64,000 bases of DNA from Sinomonas cyclohexanicum (GTDB lineage Bacteria; Actinomycetota; Actinomycetes; Actinomycetales; Micrococcaceae), in contig NZ_AP024525.1 of NCBI RefSeq assembly GCF_020886775.1, positions 2,108,001 through 2,172,000 of the forward strand, in the 5' to 3' direction. The notes under the pieces are model-generated. The model searched no databases and had not been told where the DNA came from. It saw nothing but the letters and a program-made list of their open reading frames with translations. Position 1 is the first letter of the stretch; every line of letters begins with the position of its first letter. The position numbers and the translations under genes are program-made. Shown here one piece after another: positions 1 through 8,919 of this stretch.

Positions 1-1295
1 CCGAGATCGCCCAACTCTTTATTTGCTTCGCGGTCATATATTACTTCGAAATATGATGAGAATAGTTGGTGCCGACTCTGAGGAAGCTTCTGGCGCTTTG
101 CCATCAGGATCGTCATTATCGTAAGCTGCAGCGGTGTCGTCATGAGTTTAGCGGTCGCTGCGCTCATGAACGCGCTGTTGAGGTGGCCTCCAATCCTTCT
201 TACAGCGTCAGGATCACTGCCATAACGCACGTTCGTAAGTTGATTGACGTATGCCCGAGCTCGTGACTGGTCCAACGGCATGAGTTGGAGGTGTTGGTAT
301 ACGTCCGGGCTCATTTCGTCCGTGTACCCGTGTGGTCTTGTAGTCGCCACAATGAATACGTCGTACCCTTCTGCACGACAGTCTGTGAGAAAATTCTCCA
401 GTGTGGTCACGATTCGATCGCGTGCAAACATCGATGGCACTTCGTCAAGCCCGTCCAAGACGAGCAACCATGGCCATGTCCGTAGCCACTCTTTTAGGCC
501 GGCCGGATCCACCGAGCTGTCCTGGCCGGTTTCGTTTATTTTCTTGGCAATGAATTTTAGAAGGCTATCGGCACCGCCGTGGACGATTTCGTCGCTGAAT
601 TCAGAGAGCCTAAGGTGAATGGGCCAGCGTTTGTTTCTTGGCTCGGGCACTCTCAGAGTATCGAATATATGGGCGTCAAGCGACTTGATGAGCTCTTTCT
701 GTCTGAAATCGAGCGCATTCGGGTCCCGGTCGCGCAAGATGGAGATGCGGTACGCCTGACAAATCAGCTGACTTAGCGTTGATTTCCCTTGCCCAGGGCC
801 CCCCACAATCACCACATGGGACTTGTCCTCCACTGACTGCTGGGCTCGAACGGGGTGATCTGCTTTGGGGATTATCCATGAAATGGCCGAGACCAAAGGT
901 TGCTGTGCTGGGTCCAGATTGGGGTCTTGGGCGCCCCTAACAGTCGCTGGCAGATCGATTGCTACTTTGGAAAGCTGCAACCGCTCTGAGGTTTCCCCAC
1001 CCGATTGATCGAGCTTTATCCACTGCTCATGGTTGAGGCACTTGAGAGTGTACCCTTCGATGATCGATTTTAGAGCACGTCTGCTCTTGAGAAGATTCTC
1101 TTGTATTTCATGCAGAATGTCGCCCGATGTCAAGAATCCCGCATATGTGGTGCGTACTGCCGCATTCTGGTCAAGTAGGGTGGTCAGATGGTTGGCGTCC
1201 CATATATCCCAGCCCTTGACCCTCAGTGGTCGTAGTGCCTCTGCTATCTCCCGCCGGACAGTATCGTAGCCTCCAGAGGACGCATTGCCGCTTAA
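1..1295 (-). pseudogene. NACHT NTPase, C-terminal part of an interrupted defence gene (runs off the left edge)
   Basis: This is an open minus-strand reading frame of about 430 codons that continues past position 1. Walker A (GGPGQGKST) lies at 777-803 and Walker B (LLVLDGLDE) at 441-467. An ATTRPHGY segment follows, typical of NACHT and related STAND NTPases. Upstream of the P-loop is a helical segment containing WDIWDANHLTTLLDQN. The frame has no start of its own: it begins at the TTAA target duplication (1292-1295) of the IS1380-family element. Its first 120 codons lie on the far side of that element at 2965-3325, and joining the two across one TTAA keeps the frame. GC content is visibly much lower than in the flanking genes, which suggests transfer. 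NACHT proteins are known bacterial anti-phage sensors. The C-terminal sensor domain is outside the window. The gene is probably inactive in this strain. Confidence 0.85.
1292..1295. repeat. TTAA target-site duplication, left copy
   Basis: The TTAA directly abuts the left end of the IS1380-family element. The matching copy is at 2965-2968. Confidence 0.8.
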
Positions 1296-2964
1296 CCCGG
1301 ATCGTTCACGGGGCGGCGGCCTGATCGGCGCGTAGAAACACCGAAGTGCCCTCTGACCGGGGGAAACTTGGACTTGTCTAAGGTCCCAGGTTGCCCAGCA
1401 GAAAGCACTCGGTAGGTGAAGCGTACTCTGTGGTCGTCGGGTCTGTCCGTGTCCGCTGACGGTGTCGGCGTGGTGGCCCACTCGGGTGGCGTCGCGTTGC
1501 GTCTGATGGCGGACCGGTCCGGGCTCACGGCTGGACTGTCCAAGGCGTTGGCACGCCGTTCCTTCTCCCCGATCCACGACCGCGGCCGGGTGCTGGCCGA
1601 CGTGGCGGTGATGATCGCCGGTGGCGGGGAGGCGATCGCGGACATCGATGTCCTCAGGCATCAGGCTGACGTGCTCGGCCCGGTCGCGTCGCCCCCGACC
1701 GTCTGGAGGGCGCTGGACGAGGTCACCCCGTCGCGGCTGAAGCGGATCCAGGCCGCCCGGGCACGCGCGCGCCGGCACGTGTGGGCCCAGTTCCCCGCCG
1801 GCGTGCCGGCCAGCCGGGCCGCGGGCGCCGACCTCGGCAAGGACGTGGTGGTCCTGGACGTGGATGCCACGATCGTGGTGGCCCATTCCGAGAAGGAGCA
1901 GGCCTCCCCGACATTCAAGAAGACCTTCGGCTTCCACCCGATCGGGGTCTGGTGCGACAACACCTCCGAGTTCCTCGCGGGCATGCTGCGCACCGGCAAG
2001 GCCGGATCGAACACCGCAGCCGATCACATCGCGGTCCTCTCCGATGCGATCAGCCAGGTCCCCGCCGCCTATCGCAGGCGCCTGCTGATCCGCTCCGACG
2101 GCGCCGGGGCCTCCCACCGCCTGCTGGACTGGCTCACCGAGCAGGGCAGGGTCCGCGGGCGCAGCCTGGAGTACAGCGTGGGGTTCGCGGTCACCGAGCC
2201 TATCCGCCACGCCATCGCCAACGTCCCCGAACAGATCTGGACCCCGGCGCTGGACGCCGACGGCGGGGTGCGCGAAGGCGGCGACGTCGCCGAGCTCACC
2301 GGGCTGCTCGACCTGGCCGCGTGGCCGGAGGGGATGCGGATCATCGTCCGACGCGAACGCCCCCACCCGGGCGCGCAGCTGTCGCTGTTCGAAGAGGCCG
2401 ACGGCTGGCGCTACCAGGCCTTCGCGACCAACACCACGAGCGGACAGCTGGCGTTCCTGGAGGCCCGCCACCGGGCCCACGCCCGGGTCGAGGACCGCAT
2501 CCGCCACGCCAAGGACACCGGCCTGGGCCGGTTCCCGTCCCGCGAGTTCGCCATCAACCAGACGTGGCTGGCGCTGGCCGGCATCGCGGCGGACCTCGTG
2601 GCCTGGACCAGGCTCGTGGGAATGGTCGGAGACGCCAAGGTGCTCGCCGCCTGCGAGCCCAAGGCACTGCGCTATCGATTCCTGCACGTCCCGGCCCGCC
2701 TCACCCACGGCGCCCGCCGTCGACGGCTGCGGATCCCGGAGACCTGGCCTTGGGCAGCAGCGATCGTCGCGGTCTTCGCCAACATCGCCGCCATCCCACA
2801 ACCAGCCTGAACGAACCTGTCCGCCCACGACCCGAGGAACCCGGAGAACCGCCAACCGGCAGCGCCAGCCGGCGCTCCCATGCACCCAACGGACGACGTC
2901 CAAGCACTCAGCCCCGATCAAGACATATAGCCCCGCACCCGACCCGACTCGTGAAAGACCGAGG
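1296..2964 (+). mobile_element. IS1380-family insertion sequence, 1,669 bp
   Basis: The element is bounded by direct TTAA repeats (1292-1295 and 2965-2968). Its ends are imperfect terminal inverted repeats: CCCGGATCGTTCACGGGG on the left against CCTCGGTCTTTCACGAGT read inward from the right. It holds one transposase gene, about 120 bp of non-coding DNA on the left and 150 bp on the right. Length, single DDE transposase and 4-bp duplication fit the IS1380 family. It lies opposite in orientation to the NACHT gene it interrupts, after codon 120 of that gene. No additional decay is visible in either flank, so the insertion looks recent. Confidence 0.85.
1416..2810 (+). CDS. IS1380-family DDE transposase
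   Basis: A 464-residue protein with a GTG start. Acidic residues fit the DDE catalytic core: an LDVDATIV segment near residue 150, RSDGAG near residue 228, and RVEDRIRHAKDTGLGRFPSREF near residue 360, the last typical of the IS1380 C-terminal catalytic block. The length is usual for the family and no frameshift is seen, so the enzyme could be active. No good Shine-Dalgarno precedes the GTG, so the exact start is uncertain by a few codons. Confidence 0.9.
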   Translation: MKRTLWSSGLSVSADGVGVVAHSGGVALRLMADRSGLTAGLSKALARRSFSPIHDRGRVLADVAVMIAGGGEAIADIDVLRHQADVLGPVASPPTVWRALDEVTPSRLKRIQAARARARRHVWAQFPAGVPASRAAGADLGKDVVVLDVDATIVVAHSEKEQASPTFKKTFGFHPIGVWCDNTSEFLAGMLRTGKAGSNTAADHIAVLSDAISQVPAAYRRRLLIRSDGAGASHRLLDWLTEQGRVRGRSLEYSVGFAVTEPIRHAIANVPEQIWTPALDADGGVREGGDVAELTGLLDLAAWPEGMRIIVRRERPHPGAQLSLFEEADGWRYQAFATNTTSGQLAFLEARHRAHARVEDRIRHAKDTGLGRFPSREFAINQTWLALAGIAADLVAWTRLVGMVGDAKVLAACEPKALRYRFLHVPARLTHGARRRRLRIPETWPWAAAIVAVFANIAAIPQPA

Positions 2965-3325
2965 TTAACCGGACATTGGTCACGAAGAGAATGTATTGGG
3001 GGATCCGGCCCTTCTGCCTCCGGGTGCTCTTCGGATTGGTCCAGTTTCTGATTTCGGTCTTGAGCTGAGACAGAATCCAATTTGTGTCAGGGGTTCGCGT
3101 GGATGGCAGCTTGTATTTTGCCTGTAGGATCCCGTATCCGTCCCATGTGCCACCCTTAGGTTCGGGTGCAGGATAGTTAACCTTGCCACGGAACTCAGCT
3201 TCCCGTCCGCCGTCAGGTCCTGGCCCGAATGGATGCAGCGCAGGCCCCAGCACAGAACTAGCAAGGGCCCTAGCGAGGTGCTCGAATTCGGTATCTCCCA
3301 GTGCGTCAAAGTTGTAGAATGGCAT
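2965..3325 (-). pseudogene. PD-(D/E)XK nuclease domain, N-terminal part of the interrupted NACHT gene
   Basis: The frame starts at ATG 3325, three bases after the hsdR stop codon, so it is the next gene of the hsd operon and probably translationally coupled. It encodes 120 native residues before entering IS1380 sequence. The motif PDGGREAEF (Asp38) followed by LQAKYK (Gln68 and Lys70) is the Mrr-like variant of the PD-(D/E)XK nuclease core. The segment ends in ILFVTNVRL, whose last Leu codon (TTA) is formed by the target site. Joined to the fragment at 1-1295 it reads on in frame through SGNASSGGYDTVRREI into the NACHT part. The intact protein would therefore be nuclease, then NACHT, then a sensor domain outside the window. 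Confidence 0.85.
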
Positions 3326-3328
3326 CGC

Positions 3329-6300
3329 CTAAACCGCCTTCTCGGAGTACCGCCCCGCCATCGTCTCCATCTGCTCCATCACGAGCTTGATGGCGCCGGG
3401 CTGCTTGTCCGGCGGGTAGCCGTTCTTGACGAGCAGCCGCTTGATGGAGGTCCGCAGCTTCGACCGGACGTCCTCGCGCACCGTCCAGTCCGTGCGCACG
3501 TCCCGCCGCATGACCTGGACGAGCTGCCGCGCGATTTCGGCCAGCACGCCCTCGCCCTGTACCTCCACTGCGGATTCGTTCTGCGCCACCGCGTCGTAGA
3601 ACGCGAGCTCGTCCGAGTTCAGCGGGGGAGTGAACCGTGCCCCGCGGTTGCCCTCGGCCGCGACCTCGGCCGCCATCGCGAGCAGCTCCGCGATCACCTC
3701 CGCGGAGGTCAGCTGCTGGTTCGTGTACTTGCGCATGAGCTCGGTGATCCGCTCCGAGAAGGCCCGCTGCCGCACGATGTTGTTCCGCGTCGCCCGCGCC
3801 GACTCTTCGGCCACGAGCTTCCGCAGCGCCTCGAGCGCGAGCTGCGGGTTCCGCGCATGCCGCGTCTTCGCCATGAACTCGGGAGTGAGGTCGTCTAGCG
3901 ACGGCTTGGGCATGCCGGCGGCGTCGTAGATGTCCAGCACCTCACCGGACGCGGTCGCCGTCGCGATCAGTTCCCCGAGCATCCGCTCGATCTCCTCGGG
4001 AACCGGTTGGCCGGAGGCCTGGCGGTCGGCGGCGTCGAACTTCGCCATCCAGACGCGCACTTCCTCGTAGAAGCGGATCTCGGGCCGCAGCTCCGCAAGT
4101 GTCTGCGCCCCGGAGCACAGCGCCCAGGCCCGCGCGAGCTGTCCGGCCAGCTTCCGGTACCGAGCCCCGAGCGAATCCGGCCCGGTTCCGTGCCCCGGCT
4201 GCCGCAGGTACGACGTCGCCCCGGTCGCCGCGTTGAGGAAGGCCCGGGGCGACGGCGTCGCGAGCTCGGCCCTCCAGTCGTACCCGGCGAGCAGCCCGCG
4301 CAGCTGCTCCACGAGCGCCACGGTCAGCGCCACGGCCTCGTCCACATTCCGCCCCACGGGCTTCCGCGCCTGGTCGGTGACCGTGTACTCCTCGAGCGCC
4401 TTCGCGAGGTTGTCCGCGAGCGGCGCGTACGCCACGAGCAGCCCGTCCTCCTTGCCCCGGAACGTCCGGTTCACGCGCGCGAGCGTCTGCATCAGCAGCG
4501 CGCCCTTGAGCGGCCGGTCTAGGTACAGGGTGTGCAGGGGAGGGGAGTCGTACCCGGTGAGCATCATGTCCTTGACGATCACGATCTCGAGCTCGTCGTC
4601 CGGGTCCTTGAGCCGCTCCTTGATCGCGGCGTTCTGCGAGTCCCGCCGCACGTGGTCGGCTACGGGCGGCTGGTCGGCTGCGGTCCCGGAGTAGACCACC
4701 TTGATCCGGCCGCGGTCCAGCTCGTCCGCGTGCCAGTCCGGCCGCAGCTCCACGATCGCCGCGTATAGCTTCGCGCAGATCTCCCGGGTCGCCCCGACGA
4801 TCAGCGCCTTGCCGGGGACCTCGATGAACTTCTGCATCTGGGCCCGCCGGCCCTCCCAGTGCGCCACGAGGTCCGCGGCGAGCGCCCGGATTCGCTCCGG
4901 CGCGCCGTAGATCGCATTGACGACGGCGACGCTCGCCTCGATGCGCGCCCGCTCGGTGTCGTCGATGCCCACCGTGGCCTCGTCGGCGGCGAGGTCCAGC
5001 GCGTCGTCGTCCACCTGCTTGTCGACCTTGATGAGGCGCGGCTCGAAGTACACGGGCACGGTTGCGCCGTCGTCCACGGCCCGGGAGAGGTCGTAGATAT
5101 CGATGTATTCGCCGAACACGTCGCGGGTGTTGCGCTCGTCGAACGAGATGGGCGTTCCGGTGAACGCGATGAGCGTCGCGTGGGGGAGGGCGTCGCGGAG
5201 GTGCCGGGCGTAGCCGTCGAGGTCGTCGTAGTGGCTGCGGTGCGCCTCGTCGACCACCACGATGATGTTCTTCCGGTCCGAGAGCAGAGGGTGGTCAGCA
5301 CCGGCGTCCTTCTCGGCCTTGCTGAGCCCGAACTTCTGCAGCGTGGTGAAGTAGATCCCGCCGGTGGTGCGCTGGGACAGCTCCTCGCGCAGCTCGGCGC
5401 GGCGCCGGATCTGCTTCGGCTTCTCGGGCAGCAGGAGGCTGCGGTCGAACCCGGAGAACAGCTGCCCGTCCAGCTCGTTGCGGTCGGTGATCACCACGAC
5501 AGTGGGGTTCCGCAACCGCCGGTGGTGCATCACGAGGTTCGTGTACAGCTCCATCTCCATGGACTTGCCCGAGCCCTGCGTGTGCCAGACGACCCCGGCC
5601 TTGCCGTTGCTCTCGACCGCCTGGACAGTGGACCCGACGGCCTTGGTCACGGCGAAGTACTGGTGCGGCTTGGCGATGCGCTTCACGAGGCCCTCGGCCC
5701 CGCCGTCGAACGCGGTGAACCAGCGCATCAGCTGGAGGAACCGCTCCTGGTTGTACAGGCCGTTCAGGGCGGTCTCGAGTGGGGTGACCGCGTCGCCGTC
5801 GAGGGTCGCGTCCGGTGGGACGGGCACGCCGTCGTCGTCCACGTTCCATGGCGAGAAGTGGTTCAGCGGCGTGAACGGGGTGCCGTACTTCGCGTCGAGC
5901 CCGTCCGAGGCGAGGTTCACCACGGTGAAGCGGAACGCGAGCGGGAACTCGCGCAGGTAGGTCTGCAGCTGGGCGTGCGCGGTGGCGACGGTGGCCTCCT
6001 CGGCGCCGGCGGCCTTGAGCTCGACGACGCTCACCGGCAGGCCGTTGCAGTAGAGGACCAGGTCGAAGCGGCGGCGGTAGTCGCCCTGCGCGATGGTGAC
6101 CTGGTTGACGACGAGCCAGTCGTTCTGGTCGGGGTCGTCGTGCACGAGCCGGATGGTTGGGTTCCGCTCCGTGCCGTCCGCGTCGAGGTAGGTCAGCCGG
6201 TACCCGTGGACGAGGAACTCGTGCGCTCGGTGGTTCTCCGCGATCGCGTCCTGGGACGCGGGCGCCGCGAGCTCGGCGAGGGCCTGCCTGAGGTAGGGGA

Positions 6301-6496
6301 CCGGGACCTCGGGGTTGAACCGCTGCATCGCCGTGAGCAGCCGCGGCCGGATGAGCAGGTCGTCCCAGGTCTCGCGCTCGCCCGAGCCGGGCGCGATCTC
6401 CTCGCCGTTCCTGGGCGCCCAGCCGAGCTCGGCGAGCGACTCCTTCGCGAGGCCCTCCCAGTCGGCCTCGGTGAACGGTGCTGACGTCGTAGTCAT
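3329..6496 (-). CDS. hsdR: Type I restriction enzyme, HsdR subunit
   Basis: A 1,055-residue motor and nuclease subunit of a Type I restriction-modification complex. The N-terminal PD-(D/E)XK domain shows Asp145 and the ELK motif (Glu159, Lys161). The SF2 translocase has Walker A (HTQGSGKS) at 305-312, a DEAH box at 416-419, an LIAFTGTP motif and a TLARVNRTFRGK motif VI. ATG 6496 was chosen because a GGGGGA Shine-Dalgarno lies just upstream and the family N-terminus starts there; an in-frame codon 44 residues earlier lacks support. GC content resembles the core genome, unlike the neighbouring hsdS, DUF3800 and NACHT genes. It lies 238 bp downstream of the DUF3800 gene and three bases upstream of the NACHT gene. 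Confidence 0.95.
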   Translation of the reverse strand: MTTTSAPFTEADWEGLAKESLAELGWAPRNGEEIAPGSGERETWDDLLIRPRLLTAMQRFNPEVPVPYLRQALAELAAPASQDAIAENHRAHEFLVHGYRLTYLDADGTERNPTIRLVHDDPDQNDWLVVNQVTIAQGDYRRRFDLVLYCNGLPVSVVELKAAGAEEATVATAHAQLQTYLREFPLAFRFTVVNLASDGLDAKYGTPFTPLNHFSPWNVDDDGVPVPPDATLDGDAVTPLETALNGLYNQERFLQLMRWFTAFDGGAEGLVKRIAKPHQYFAVTKAVGSTVQAVESNGKAGVVWHTQGSGKSMEMELYTNLVMHHRRLRNPTVVVITDRNELDGQLFSGFDRSLLLPEKPKQIRRRAELREELSQRTTGGIYFTTLQKFGLSKAEKDAGADHPLLSDRKNIIVVVDEAHRSHYDDLDGYARHLRDALPHATLIAFTGTPISFDERNTRDVFGEYIDIYDLSRAVDDGATVPVYFEPRLIKVDKQVDDDALDLAADEATVGIDDTERARIEASVAVVNAIYGAPERIRALAADLVAHWEGRRAQMQKFIEVPGKALIVGATREICAKLYAAIVELRPDWHADELDRGRIKVVYSGTAADQPPVADHVRRDSQNAAIKERLKDPDDELEIVIVKDMMLTGYDSPPLHTLYLDRPLKGALLMQTLARVNRTFRGKEDGLLVAYAPLADNLAKALEEYTVTDQARKPVGRNVDEAVALTVALVEQLRGLLAGYDWRAELATPSPRAFLNAATGATSYLRQPGHGTGPDSLGARYRKLAGQLARAWALCSGAQTLAELRPEIRFYEEVRVWMAKFDAADRQASGQPVPEEIERMLGELIATATASGEVLDIYDAAGMPKPSLDDLTPEFMAKTRHARNPQLALEALRKLVAEESARATRNNIVRQRAFSERITELMRKYTNQQLTSAEVIAELLAMAAEVAAEGNRGARFTPPLNSDELAFYDAVAQNESAVEVQGEGVLAEIARQLVQVMRRDVRTDWTVREDVRSKLRTSIKRLLVKNGYPPDKQPGAIKLVMEQMETMAGRYSEKAV

Positions 6497-6654
6497 GAAT
6501 CCCCCATAACTGTGCTGCGCTTCCCCAATGGTGCAGCAGCCCCTTGCACAAATTCGATTGCATTCGACGGCGCATCGTCGCCCTGGCTGCTCGTCACCAG
6601 CCCAATCGACAGGGCCACCTTCGCACAAGCTCGCGTAGCGACCCTCTGGGGTGA

Positions 6655-6730
6655 TAGCCTGTTGGTGCAGGACGCGGCAACGCCTCCCGCACCTCCGAAG
6701 CCCCGCGGCAAGCGGGGCTTCGCGTTTCTT
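6655..6730 (+). ncRNA. Possible short transcript with hairpin terminator between hsdR and the DUF3800 gene
   Basis: On the plus strand, opposite to the operon, a TAGCCT box (6655-6660) is followed about 35 nt later by a perfect 11-bp hairpin (6695-6705 with 6711-6721). The tail after it (cgtttctt) is T-rich only in the plus direction. This fits a small RNA of about 65 nt, or simply a terminator near the 3' end of the minus-strand DUF3800 gene. No RNA family is recognised. The rest of 6497-6734 shows no convincing gene. Confidence 0.3.
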
Positions 6731-6734
6731 ACGG

Positions 6735-7475
6735 TCATGTCGGGGCCCAAATGTACCTGTAGCGCGTTACCGACTTAAGTCGTTTCTCGATCTCCGCCAT
6801 TACCTTCACGGCGTTCTTATGGTTCTCCGTGACCGTTAGATACCGGTTGGTAAAAAACGTCGCGATATCGGCCGCTTGCAGGAGACGACTATGGTCGGAT
6901 GGGCCAAAATAGATGGTATCCAGGAGATTCGACAGCTGGACATTCGTGAAACCCGATAACGCGTCGATCTTCATGCTCCTGAAGCGGCTGCGGCTATCCG
7001 GTGCACTGTGGTGTTCGTCGGCGAGGACGAGCGCATGCTCCGAGGGTGTGAAATCGCTAGTGATTACGCGTTGCACTGATTCCAAGGCGTGGCAGAGCGC
7101 TAGATCGTGGGGCTCGTGGGGTCTGACATACTTGCGCCTAACGGCGTGGATGTCAATCCCGCGAAATATGAATTTGGCACCTGAGTCTTCAATGCTCTTG
7201 ACGAGCAGTCTCGAAAGGCGAACGCGCAGCGAAACAGGCACTCTCTCCCACGCACCTTCGCCGTGGAACAATTCATAGGCGTGGAACTCTGTCGTCGGAT
7301 GAAGCCCTCGAACCTGCTTTGCTGCAAGGTCTCCAATCTTGTTAAAGCTTCGCTCGATGGCCAATGCTTCGGAGGTTCCGACGATGAGCGCGCCCATGTA
7401 GTAGTACTGCTGGCCTCGGGCTGATTCATCGATGAACGCTAGCAGCAACGGACCCACCCATACCACGGATCGCAC
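6735..7475 (-). CDS. DUF3800 domain protein
   Basis: A 246-residue protein of the DUF3800 family (PF12686). It shows the N-terminal AFIDES motif, a VLADEHHS segment near residue 150 and the C-terminal SRLLQAADIATFF motif. These acidic positions are the family signature and resemble an RNase H-like metal site, but no biochemical role is established. DUF3800 genes are often found in defence islands and prophages. Here the gene lies inside the hsd operon between hsdS and hsdR. The start is uncertain: GTG 7475 is the longest, while a TTG a few codons later has a better upstream purine stretch. GC content is lower than in hsdR and hsdM. Confidence 0.8.
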   Translation of the reverse strand: MRSVVWVGPLLLAFIDESARGQQYYYMGALIVGTSEALAIERSFNKIGDLAAKQVRGLHPTTEFHAYELFHGEGAWERVPVSLRVRLSRLLVKSIEDSGAKFIFRGIDIHAVRRKYVRPHEPHDLALCHALESVQRVITSDFTPSEHALVLADEHHSAPDSRSRFRSMKIDALSGFTNVQLSNLLDTIYFGPSDHSRLLQAADIATFFTNRYLTVTENHKNAVKVMAEIEKRLKSVTRYRYIWAPT

Positions 7476-7645
7476 GCGCAGCGCTGAGCCAGTTGTGAAG
7501 GCGGCGCTCCTACAACCTGTCGTGTCCCCCGTGCCTGTTGAGCAGGTACCTTCAAATCACGGCCCCTATCTCTGCGCCGAGTCTCGACACCTACTTGGTA
7601 TTCGTTCTCGAACGCGGTGTGACCGGGCTGTCTTCTCGTTGTCAT
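7439..7645 (-). CDS. Possible 68-residue small protein upstream of the DUF3800 gene
   Basis: An ATG at 7645 follows a strong GGGAGGG Shine-Dalgarno at ideal spacing, and the frame runs 68 codons to overlap the DUF3800 gene by 37 bp. The product is Arg-rich and matches nothing I recognise. It may be a leader peptide coupling translation into the DUF3800 gene, or a chance frame. The remaining gap to hsdS (7646-7707) shows nothing. Confidence 0.22.
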   Translation of the reverse strand: MTTRRQPGHTAFENEYQVGVETRRRDRGRDLKVPAQQARGTRQVVGAPPSQLAQRCACDPWYGWVRCC

Positions 7646-7707
7646 TGAACCCTCCCGGTCACTGAGTGCGTGCTTCCATAATGCTAGTTGCCTCCGGCGG
7701 AAGTTGC

Positions 7708-8919
7708 TCACACGATATCCGAGACCAGAGTCGCAGCGTCCTTGACTCGTAGCTTCCCCGACATGAGCTGGGGGAGCAGGGCGTCGCGGGTGGATGAAAG
7801 TGCTTGGTTCTGACGCAGCGCTTCGCGCGCCACGGCATGTAGCGATTCAGCGGATCGAGCGAATTCGGACATCGTCTGTTGGTCTGCGAGCCGAACTTCG
7901 AACTTCTTGAAGTTGCCTCGGCCCAACTCGAGAAATGTTGCGCCGTTGGCCATAGAAATGAACTCATCGACTCTGTCGCGCATCTCGTGGAACAGCCAAT
8001 ACTTGAGGGTTGGGTCGAGAGGCTGAACCGCGATGAACCCTTGATTCACCGCGGTGTCAACTTGGGCGATGGCAAACGCGCCTATAGTCGCGCGCGACGT
8101 CATAAGGATTGTGCCTGACCGGTAGAGGGACGAGGCGCACGAAGATAGGCCCTCGGCGGTGATGCATCTTGAGGTTGACTCGAGATAGGGACCCGCAAGT
8201 CCTGTCACGTCGGTCGGCGTCGCCCAGGGGATCGTGCCGTCCCAGTAGTCAGAGACCTTGGTGCTCGGTGTACCGCCCCCGCCAACCGTTGCCAGATCAG
8301 CGAAGGTGGAACCGTTGAAGCTCGCGCTAAGCACCGCCCGGTGGAAGTTTGTGTGCGCCAGCTCGAGCGCAGTCGCCGAGATTTTGGTGTTGGCGACGAT
8401 CTTGTCGTCGAGGGCGCCCAGGACCTCCGCGATGGCCCGCTGCTCTCTCACATCAGGGATGGTGGCGACGAAGTCCTCGATCCGGCTCGGGCTCGTGTGT
8501 CGGACCGTGCTTCCGCTCGCAGTCCCGACGATGTGGTTGCGGTAGACGGAAGTGCGGAGGTAATAGGCAAGAAAGTCTTGCCGCAGAAGGTCCGGTCGTT
8601 TGATGAGGACCTTCCCGATTCGCTGATTGTGAAGATATCGCGCACCGGTAGGCACGACGGCCGGAAGGCCAAGCGTGTCGACATTTCGGCTCAGATCAGT
8701 CATGGTAAGGATCAGATCCCCCGCGTCGAGCTCGTAACCTGCCGGGATGTCTCCCGCGAAAGTCTTAGGGCGAGTTGTCTGAAATCCTCCGCCGATAGCA
8801 AAGTTGCCGGGCGTCACGAGGGTAGGGAATTTCTCTTCCTCGCTGAATAGTTCGCCTGGAAATGCGAAGCCGTGCTTTACGGAGATTGCCTCTCCGAGGC
8901 GCAGGTGGCGTGTGGTCAC
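7708..8919 (-). CDS. hsdS: Type I restriction enzyme specificity subunit, HsdS
   Basis: A 403-residue protein with two target recognition domains, each followed by a conserved helical spacer. The central spacer includes IPDVREQRAIAEVLGALDDKIVANTKI and the distal one ends with LLPQLMSGKLRVKDA. The second recognition domain shows the usual RATIGAFAIA and AVNQGF segments. The start is GTG 8919, which overlaps the hsdM stop (GTGA), a typical coupled junction. The open frame extends far upstream of this GTG, but there it is antisense-like sequence inside hsdM. GC content is lower than in hsdM, as expected for a swapped specificity gene. Confidence 0.93.
   Translation of the reverse strand: MTTRHLRLGEAISVKHGFAFPGELFSEEEKFPTLVTPGNFAIGGGFQTTRPKTFAGDIPAGYELDAGDLILTMTDLSRNVDTLGLPAVVPTGARYLHNQRIGKVLIKRPDLLRQDFLAYYLRTSVYRNHIVGTASGSTVRHTSPSRIEDFVATIPDVREQRAIAEVLGALDDKIVANTKISATALELAHTNFHRAVLSASFNGSTFADLATVGGGGTPSTKVSDYWDGTIPWATPTDVTGLAGPYLESTSRCITAEGLSSCASSLYRSGTILMTSRATIGAFAIAQVDTAVNQGFIAVQPLDPTLKYWLFHEMRDRVDEFISMANGATFLELGRGNFKKFEVRLADQQTMSEFARSAESLHAVAREALRQNQALSSTRDALLPQLMSGKLRVKDAATLVSDIV

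Noticed and set aside
66-618. Several small plus-strand open frames at the left edge
   Set aside because: They are antisense to the NACHT fragment, which has Walker A and B motifs and stays open across the whole stretch.
4859-6484. Plus-strand open frame of 541 codons
   Set aside because: It is antisense to hsdR, whose motifs are complete; the frame has the Val/Arg/His-rich composition of high-GC shadow frames.
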